DNA from: Actinernus sp. WN-2022
Lineage: Eukaryota; Cnidaria; Anthozoa; Actiniaria; Actinernidae
Direction of reading: 5' to 3'
Assembly (NCBI GenBank): GCA_030867875.1
Contig: JAOWCC010001501.1
Span: 15,963,524-16,027,523 of the forward strand
DNA length: 64,000 nucleotides
Positions 56,975 to 64,000 of this stretch are shown one piece after another (within the stretch, counting starts at the first letter, position 1; each line of letters begins with the position of its first letter). The notes beneath the pieces are model-generated. The model did not search any database. It saw nothing but the letters and a program-made list of their open reading frames with translations, and was not told the DNA's origin. A program made the position numbers and the translations under genes.

Positions 56975-57973
56975 CTACCAATACGTCGGTCCCCATCCTG
57001 TTAATTCAAAGTTCTGGTGATTTGCGGCACCAACTACATTTCTTCGGCGTCGTAATATCTTGTTAACAACACGACGCATTCGTCTGTCCCTCCAACAATA
57101 AATAAACGGGTTGATACAGCCATTGAGTAAAATAAGACAATGCGTGAATCCAAACATCAGCTCCACCGTCACACCATCACCAGTGCCGCTCGTTTTAAGC
57201 CCAATATTAATGCACTCGGGAGAATAACACAGAATAACTAGGATCGCAATGTAGCCAACGGCTTGCGAGCGCTTTCTCGTACGGACCGTATCAATGACCG
57301 ATTGCATAACAGAGGTGCTGTACTGCGACTGCGCAGCGGCTTCGATTAGTATTCTCTGTTTTCGTGCCTGGGTAAGGAGCCTGATGTTAACAAAAACGGT
57401 GAATACCAAGCACGGTATAACCACGACCATAATGATGTATGTGAGACCGTCAAAGGGTATGAGCCCCGATATGGGAAGTAGGTTCGACAAGCTCCACGCT
57501 ACGTGGCATACTACTACACTTATTAGGACACGATTTAACGTAACTAAATGAGCGTAGCGAAGACTGTTGAAGATCGCAATGTACCTATCAAGGCTTATTA
57601 ACGTGATGTTCACCAGCGAGGTTCCCATGGACCATGACATAAAGTATATAAAGGGAGGCTCCAGTTTGCAGATGAAAACGGACTTCTGAAGACTCACCAC
57701 TTCCTTAGCAAAGAATAACGGCTGAACCATGAGGCCAGTGATAAAGTCTGTGATTGCCAAGCTGATGAGCAAGACGTTCGATGGTGAGCGTAGGCGTTGC
57801 TCTTTAGCAAACGCCACGAATATTACCCCGTTGCTACAAATCAGTACCACTGCCATGACGGCACTGAAGGCACAGACTGTAATCTTCACAGGCAGCGTAG
57901 CTGGATGACTGATTATCAGTAGCATGTCGGCATATTGTGGACAAATACCTGTGGACATATTGCTCTGCTCCAT
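56975..57973 (-). CDS. Rhodopsin-like (class A) GPCR
   Basis: Intronless gene for a 332-residue seven-helix receptor in the plasma membrane, expected to signal through heterotrimeric G proteins. Landmarks: N-glycosylation site N5, SNGV in helix 1 (N48), LAITD in helix 2 (D76), C102 before helix 3, DRY at 129-131, W160 in helix 4, P187 in helix 5, CYSP in helix 6 (249-252; usually CWxP) and NPFIY at 288-292 in helix 7, then a short basic tail. The second extracellular loop is very short (about 8 residues) and has no Cys, so the usual loop 2-helix 3 disulfide is missing. This pattern is known from the melanocortin/lipid-receptor side of class A, but the ligand cannot be assigned. Cnidarian genomes carry many such intronless receptors. 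Confidence 0.93.
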   Translation of the reverse strand: MEQSNMSTGICPQYADMLLIISHPATLPVKITVCAFSAVMAVVLICSNGVIFVAFAKEQRLRSPSNVLLISLAITDFITGLMVQPLFFAKEVVSLQKSVFICKLEPPFIYFMSWSMGTSLVNITLISLDRYIAIFNSLRYAHLVTLNRVLISVVVCHVAWSLSNLLPISGLIPFDGLTYIIMVVVIPCLVFTVFVNIRLLTQARKQRILIEAAAQSQYSTSVMQSVIDTVRTRKRSQAVGYIAILVILCYSPECINIGLKTSGTGDGVTVELMFGFTHCLILLNGCINPFIYCWRDRRMRRVVNKILRRRRNVVGAANHQNFELTGWGPTYW

Positions 57974-59100
57974 TCTAGATCTGCATTTGTCTACTTTTTA
58001 AATAAGTCAGAAGTATCTCTACGAAACGGAAATATTCCTTTCCTGTTCGTTTAGATTTATTTCATGTTGCTCATTGCTTCGCAGTTTTCAAGTTTTCGTG
58101 GATTGCATGACACCACAGTAATAATCGTATCAGTTTATAAATCTTTAAGTCTATTCCGTAAGTATTTAAATGAAATATCCCATGTGTCTTATCCAACAAC
58201 ACACCTACTTTTTTCATCCAAGCAGCGTAAACCTTTATACGCCTAGCCAAGTGGGAGTTAAGCTTTTGATAAGTAGAACTGGTGTTTTTTTTACCTTTTA
58301 CTGAATTATGTAGTAATAATCGACTATATAGCAACAGTCACATGCATTAAACCTCTGATGTATATCATTGATATAATCTTTTTTTAAACAATCTGCTAAA
58401 AGAAAACGAAGAATTTTCTATGGGCTTCGCTGCTTATGCATCATCTACACTTAAACAACTGCAGACTTTGGAAACCACAGAACAGATGTACCGAGCAAGG
58501 CTATAACACTTTCGTCTCTCGAATTCGCAGAAAACATTGTTCCTCTTGATGAATGCGACCGGCCTTGCTCACTATTCGTATGCCGCAACAAAACTGATCA
58601 ACTTGCTCGTTTTGTTATTGACTTGATTAAATGCAATCCAGACCACAAGTAAAAGACAGCGAAGTAGAATGAGCTAACCACCTTACAGCTTCTTCTTCAG
58701 TCGTGACATCAAACGACGTATAGTCAGTCAGTATATTTCTTCAACTTTCTATGCAGCATTCAATTCGACTTTCCTTCGCCTTCCCCTGTAATCAAAACAG
58801 TAGACGCAAGTTCAATTATATCAGTTCAATCATTTCAAGTACGTTTAGGTAAAAAAACAATCCAGTATAACCCTTTATAAAAGTTCTCACAAATATAGTG
58901 AAGTTTATGGTGAGAAATTGCGCTTAATTAAAACATAAAAATCAGATGTAAATTAGCCTGATTCACGTAATTTAATTATCTTTGCTTTTCACCGACTGCG
59001 CTGCACTGCAAACTCTCCATTTCTACGTCACAATCTCATTCCGAGTGCCTTAGAAGTTGCATCCATTTGGTTGAAAGGCGTGGAGAAAAAGAGTTGCCGA
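57974..59100. other. No gene seen
   Basis: 5' flank of the GPCR gene (transcribed leftwards). No clear promoter motif, no protein-like frame. Confidence 0.45.
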
Positions 59101-59222
59101 TATATTGAATGCTTAATATTTTCCTTGGAAAATATCAAGAAATTAAGTTAATTTGATACCGCTATATTGAATGCTTAATATTTTCCTTGGAAAATATCAA
59201 GACATTAAGTTAATTTCATACC
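59101..59222. repeat. 62-bp tandem duplication
   Basis: TATATTGAATGCTTAATATT at 59,101 repeats at 59,163, with two or three differences over the unit. The unit itself contains the palindrome ATATTTTCCTTGGAAAATAT. Confidence 0.85.
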
Positions 59223-59805
59223 GCACTTAAAGGATATTAACTAAAGACAACCCGACAGGTTTTAGAGCCTTTATCTTTAATCTCCATAAAGCTTTGGTTC
59301 AAATCATTATTCCTTTTTATCATTTTATCCCTTGAACGATAAAATTTCCAGTTCATTTATTCATCTGAAATGACTGAGAACCCTCAGATAAATGTTTCTT
59401 AAAAGGCTGGAATACCAACAACATGCAGCATCCTCGCTAATAATCAAAACTGTCACAAACTTTGGGTCTGCAGTATTGAATAGAGCTAAGTAATATGGAG
59501 TTCTTACAGGTTATCAAGCTAACAGGCGGAAGAAGAAAACGCCCACCGCCCATTAAATAAAGCCTTGGGTCACGTCGGATCACACATTAAAAATAAAGGT
59601 TTTAAGGGATCTTCAATAAGATTAAAACCCTTCAACTTTTAAAGCTTAATTCAGGCCAGGCAAGGAAAAACTGACACGTCATGGCTCAACATGGCTTACG
59701 GTTAGAACGAAAAACCATGTTTTGTCATTTTTAGCCATGGCTTCGCGCTCATATAGTCAATCCAGAAAACGTTGTCTTACATATATACAGATATTTAATA
59801 ATTAT

Positions 59806-59912
59806 CCTGCAAGATCGCGCGGAATACTGCCAGATACTTAGCCGACGAGGGCCGAAGGCCCGAATTGGCTAAAATCAGGCGATATTCCGCAAGATCGAGC
59901 AGGATTGCAGGG
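59806..59912. mobile_element. Short palindromic element
   Basis: ATCCTGCAAGATCGCGCGGAATA pairs with TATTCCGCAAGATCGAGCAGGAT; inner stem GGGCCGAAGGCCC. Confidence 0.55.
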
Positions 59913-60169
59913 GCGTACACCAAACTCACGAATTTCGCGACTGCAGTACTCTTTTACATAGAGAATGCGGTATTTCGCACCAATCTCGTCTATTCAGGTA
60001 CATCTCAGTTTTCAGTCACCAACTTTTTCCAGTAAGACTGTCGCGTTGTTCACCGACTCCCGGTAAATCATTTAGCATATTAGGTGCGTTACTGTGACGC
60101 TACATTTCAGGGGGTAGGGAGCCCGGGCCCCCTGAGCCCCTTCGTTAAAAGTACTAAGTTATTTGAATA

Positions 60170-61740
60170 AAACCGACCTAGATAAGGAACTATTTAAGAG
60201 TTTCAGACCTGTAGCCAACATTCCATTCCTTTGTAAAGTAACGGAAAAAAAACTGTTGCTATTCAAGCCCATGACTTAATATCAATAACTTGTTTCCTTC
60301 TATGCAATCTGCTTACCGTAAATATCACTCTACCGAAACAGCACTAATCCGGGTAACAAACAATATATTAAGATCCGTCGATCTCCATCAGGACGTTATT
60401 TTAGTACTACTCGATTTGTCAGCCGCTTTTGACACTATCGACCATGGGATTCTGATAGAAAGACTTAGAACCTATTTTGCCTTCTCGGGAACTGTACTAA
60501 AATGGTTTGAATCGTATCTTTATGGACGTTCTCAATCAGTAATTATTGGTAACACTGGATCTTCGCCTCGTTTTCTGGAATATGGTGTACCACAAGATTA
60601 ATACTTGGACCTCTCCTGTTTACACTCTATATGGCTTCACTCTAAGACGTAATTTGTCATCATAACTTAAACTGCATGTTCTATGCTGATGATACACAAC
60701 TATACATTGCTATAAATCCAAATAATCCATCTACTGCACTTGAACTCTTCGCAGCTGCGTAGAAGATCACTCAAAACATGCTACTATGTAATGCAGGGAA
60801 AACAGACGTTATTCATTTTACATCTCGCTTTATGAGAAACCCTACTATTCAGATTTTCCGATTCACCAACACCACCATCTTTCCAACTGATAAAGTACGC
60901 AATCTTGGAGTTACGTTAGACAAGAACTAAACTTTACTCAGCATGTTAATGAAATCTGTAAAAAAGCTATTTTATCTATAAGGGCTATTGGGCGCATACG
61001 GAAATATCTTTCCCAAGATAATCTTAAAGTACTAGTAAATGCCTTTATTATCTCACGCTTGAACTATTGTAACAGCCTTCTATACGGTCTACCAAAATAC
61101 GAAAAAGATAAACTGCAACGTGTCCAAAATACAGCTGCACGTCTTATCACTGGAGTGAAACGCTATCATCATATCACACCTGTCCTTAAAGGTTTACACT
61201 GGTTACCGATTGATTCACGTATAGACTTTAACATTCTCCTTACAACTTACAAGATCATTCATGGCCTATCTCCACCATATTTGTCTACCCTCCTAGAAGA
61301 ATACCGCCCTACTTACAATCTACGCTCGTCCAGTCACTCCCTCCTTAATACCCCCTCCTCAAGAACAGTAGCATATGGACAACGTGCCTTCTCCCTCGCT
61401 GCTCCCAAATTATGGAACTCTCTGTCGAACTACATTAAATTATCAACTTTTAAAACTGTTCTAAAAACCTATCTTTTCAAGAAAATATATATGTAGTAAC
61501 ACTTTTTTATTACATCTAATTATTCTAATCCATGGCCTTTTTATCCATCCGTGTACAGTGATGTTAGTATACACATTTTAGAATTTTTGGTATTTTTAGC
61601 ATTACAACTAATTATTTTATCTAAATGTATTAAGTAATTCGTAGTAACATTTATTTAGCAATTTTTAGAAGGAAATGTACATCATGTAAGCGCACTGTGA
61701 TTTTTAAATGCGCCATAAGAACATTGTTATTATTATTATA
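60170..61740 (+). pseudogene. 5'-truncated CR1/L2-like LINE, frameshifted
   Basis: Reverse-transcriptase pieces: SAYRKYHSTETALIRVTNN, VLLDLSAAFDTIDHGIL, EYGVPQD (60,290-60,601); FYADDTQLYIA in another frame (YADD at 60,682-60,693); C-terminus with RVQNTAARLITG, LKGLHWLPIDSRI, AAPKLWNSL (61,059-61,496). The 3' end carries (TTA)n near 61,730. Several stops and frameshifts. Confidence 0.88.
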
Positions 61741-62048
61741 TTATTGAAATGTTAAAAACACAAGCCAAAAAGGAATCCGGCCCAGTGCTGCTTGAGCTGC
61801 TTGCAATGAGTTGAACTTGACTTTCTCCACTTGAGCCGTACATGAGTCTGGTAACGTTAATCCCACAGCTACAACAAGCCCAAAAAATGCGTGCTATTGT
61901 CTCTGAGGAAATGGTTTTTAAACAGAGCACGCAAAAACACAGAAAAGAAGAAGAGCAATAGTTGTTTTAAACTGGGGGTTTATAAAAATGGGGTTTTGAA
62001 TGGACAAAGTATGATGAACAGAGTATATATGAATTGCATATTACCAAA

Positions 62049-62284
62049 CCAGGAGCGTCTATATCTCCTATTTAGTTTTCACGGCGTTTACACAAGTTGG
62101 CTATTTTTAGATTATTTTACCGCCTATTAGTGGGTTGCACCAGTGGCGGAACACAAGATGCCTCAAAGCTACTTTCGTTATACCAACAACATTTCTGCTA
62201 CGCTTTTGTGATTCTATTCCCTTAGGAATGACTGCAACCCAAGAATAGTATGCGGTATGGACGCTCCTGGTTATGGGCTCCTGG
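62049..62284. mobile_element. CAGGAGCCCAT-family MITE, copy D
   Basis: Right end GGTTATGGGCTCCTGG is intact; the left end CCAGGAGCG is partly degraded. The interior matches copy B (13,257): AGATTATTTT, GGTTGCACCAGTGGCGG, TTCCCTTAGGAATGA. Confidence 0.7.
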
Positions 62285-62324
62285 TGTTACTGTACACAAT
62301 GAAAATCTTGGCTTAACTTAATTG

Positions 62325-62608
62325 AACCATAGTTAATAGAGTGGAATGGTTATGAAACCCAGCGACCTTCTTTGTTATATGTCTTTGTTCGCTTTTTTCA
62401 ATCATTACCGTGCACAAAACACAATAGAAATTCCAATATATTAATCAATCAGCCAATAGAAACGTGTGGGTTCAGTCGTTCAGGGGACGCTAATCAACTA
62501 TGACCGTGCACAATCTTTTGTCTTACCCCCTTCCAACATAAATCGCAGCACCTTTGTTAGCCCCTTTGAAGTTTGCCGGGTTTCCTAACCCACTCTATTA
62601 ACTGTGAT
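62325..62608. mobile_element. CATAGTTAATA-ended element, copy 2 (inverse of 55,060)
   Basis: Ends CATAGTTAATAGAGTGG/CCACTCTATTAACTGTG, flanked by ATTGAAC and ATTAAAC (imperfect 7-bp duplication). Confidence 0.72.
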
Positions 62609-62679
62609 TAAACTATACCCGAGCGATACCATGCACAGAAACTACATCTAGGAAAAAGCAAATTATGATAGATATCCTA

Positions 62680-62995
62680 CCGCCTGGTTCACACTAGCGA
62701 CGTAGACATAAACACAATCAACATACGCAGAGGCAGAGGCAGTGCCGTAATTGTAATTAGAGCAGATTTCGTACGAGTGGCAGAACTACGGCACGTCCAT
62801 AGCCTTACTGTAACCGTGCTGTACCGTAACTCTGTGATTTCGTTGGATCAGCAGGACAAAAACAATAGGGAAACCATTTCAATGCCACGGCTTGCCGTAC
62901 GGTAACCGTACCGTAGTCAGTACCGTAGTTTGTGCCACTGTATGCGTCTGCATGCGTATGCTGCGTGCGCTTTTGCTTGCGTAAACCACGGCCAG
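62680..62995. repeat. CCGTAC/GTAACC-rich repeat region with inverted ends
   Basis: Contains many short words GTACCGTA, CCGTAACT, GGTAACCGTACC. Starts GCCTGGTTCACACTAGCG, similar to GCTGATTCACACTTGCGAC near 41,602, and ends near CCACGGCCAGGC. Confidence 0.5.
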
Positions 62996-64000
62996 GCTTA
63001 ACTTAAACTCAAATGCTATATCATCTTCGAAACGTAAATGCTGTTTAAAAATAATATTAAAATGATATAAAAACACAAAATTACATGTATAAGACCAAGT
63101 AGAAAATGTTTAGCGCCGTTTCCTTTTTTTTTAACGTTTTACTGACACTGAAAATGATTCGGTACAAGTTTGAGGATGTTTGGGCATGCGGTAACCGAAT
63201 GGTGAGCCTTCGTGTCACCTTTTTAGAGCTGTTCATGTAGTAAATCCATGACGTTCCCGACCAGTTGATTCTTGATCAGACTCTATGTTTATCAACCAAA
63301 AAATAAAGAAAAGGAATTAAGCTGCTTCAAAAAAAGGAAGCGCGAGGGGATGACGAACCTGCCTAAAATAAACGACTGATGTTGACTTACCTGGGACTAG
63401 TGCTGGGATCGTAGACCACAAGACTATTTCCAGTGTTCCAGTGTCATACTTTTATTGTTGCATCTTCGTCAACAAAGATATATATACGACTGCTTTTGCA
63501 AACGCGTCAAAACACTGAGACTAATAGCGAGACATTGACCTGAGTGATCTGAAATACGCACAACGGATCGGAAGAACTTGAGTCAGTCAATAGTGCCTTA
63601 ATCTTGGAATTGATCAAAACAAAATTACGTGGATTAGATGGATAAGATATATATTAGCGTTTGTGTCGAGTTTCAGTGGAACAAAAGAGGGACAAGAGGG
63701 GGTGGCTGCGTAGGTGACTACCAAAATAATGAACTTAATTTGGGGTTTGGACGGGCTTTGGAAATGTTTTCCCTTCTGAACGGTTTACAATATTAGTCTG
63801 ACAGGTTATATTTTGATATAAATTCCTCAGTTCCCTCACTTCATACCTAGAGTACGGGGATAGCTCTTTACTAAAACTGCCACGAGAGACTCCTATATTG
63901 AACTGACCGGGGTGCTCTGTGCTCCTACGAGGGGTCAAAATTATCGTAACCGTACCTTTTAGGTGGTCCTATAGCAGGAGTTAGTTATAAATTCGAGTCG
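62996..64000. other. No confident gene
   Basis: A minus-strand run ending at a good donor (CCCAG|GTAAGTC at 63,389) reads WNTGNSLVVYDPSTSP but has an in-frame stop just upstream and no acceptor. The short frame at 63,735-63,938 has no recognisable family. Confidence 0.4.

Noticed and set aside
63389..63445. Minus-strand exon with good donor (WNTGNSLVVYDPSTSP)
   Set aside because: In-frame TGA just upstream of the run and no AG acceptor between; no neighbouring exon found.

Overview
This is eukaryotic, very probably cnidarian (anthozoan, coral or sea-anemone type) nuclear DNA. Reasons: AT-rich sequence with GT-AG introns, a spliced animal-type laccase-like multicopper oxidase, an intronless rhodopsin-like GPCR, a TPR-CHAT protein of a kind known to be expanded in early animals, several tRNA-derived SINE families, CR1/L2-like LINE remains, and a high density of short inverted-repeat (MITE-like) elements. 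The organism call is an inference. I see no prokaryotic operon, CRISPR array or rRNA.

Layout. (1) 1-19,881, minus strand: the 5' part of a laccase-like multicopper oxidase. Eight exons join in frame over 533 codons, and the gene runs off the left edge before its last copper-binding motif. Intron 1 is about 10.9 kb and holds a decayed LINE (about 14.9-17.95 kb), a LINE fragment split by a hAT-like MITE, a TGACGTCA-rich stretch and a weak small-gene candidate at 18.1-18.75 kb. (2) 20-25.8 kb: no confident gene; a LINE 3' end, a foldback element with a perfect 9-bp target duplication, and a 1.4-kb TTAA-flanked element built of about 210-bp tandem units. (3) 25.8-33.66 kb: an ancient local duplication. 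The second copy carries a LINE insertion, a 2.4-kb insertion and a MITE that the first copy lacks, so empty and filled sites can be read side by side; between the copies lies a 105-bp minisatellite open on both strands. (4) 34.44-39.57 kb, plus strand: an intronless gene for a protein of about 1,709 residues with 29 nearly identical 40-residue TPR units followed by a CHAT (caspase/separase-like) protease domain with visible His and Cys. This is the most striking locus. (5) 40-51 kb: repeats, LINE remains and a low-confidence four-exon minus-strand gene candidate (45.24-51.25 kb). (6) 56.97-57.97 kb, minus strand: an intronless class A GPCR. (7) 59-64 kb: a LINE fragment and MITEs.

The three recognisable host genes (oxidase, TPR-CHAT, GPCR) show no sign of acting in one pathway. 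The window reads as ordinary animal genome where gene-sized introns and intergenic spaces are filled by non-autonomous transposons. The notable biology is the homogenised TPR array fused to a protease domain, and the unusually legible transposon history (several elements with target duplications, nested insertions and empty sites).
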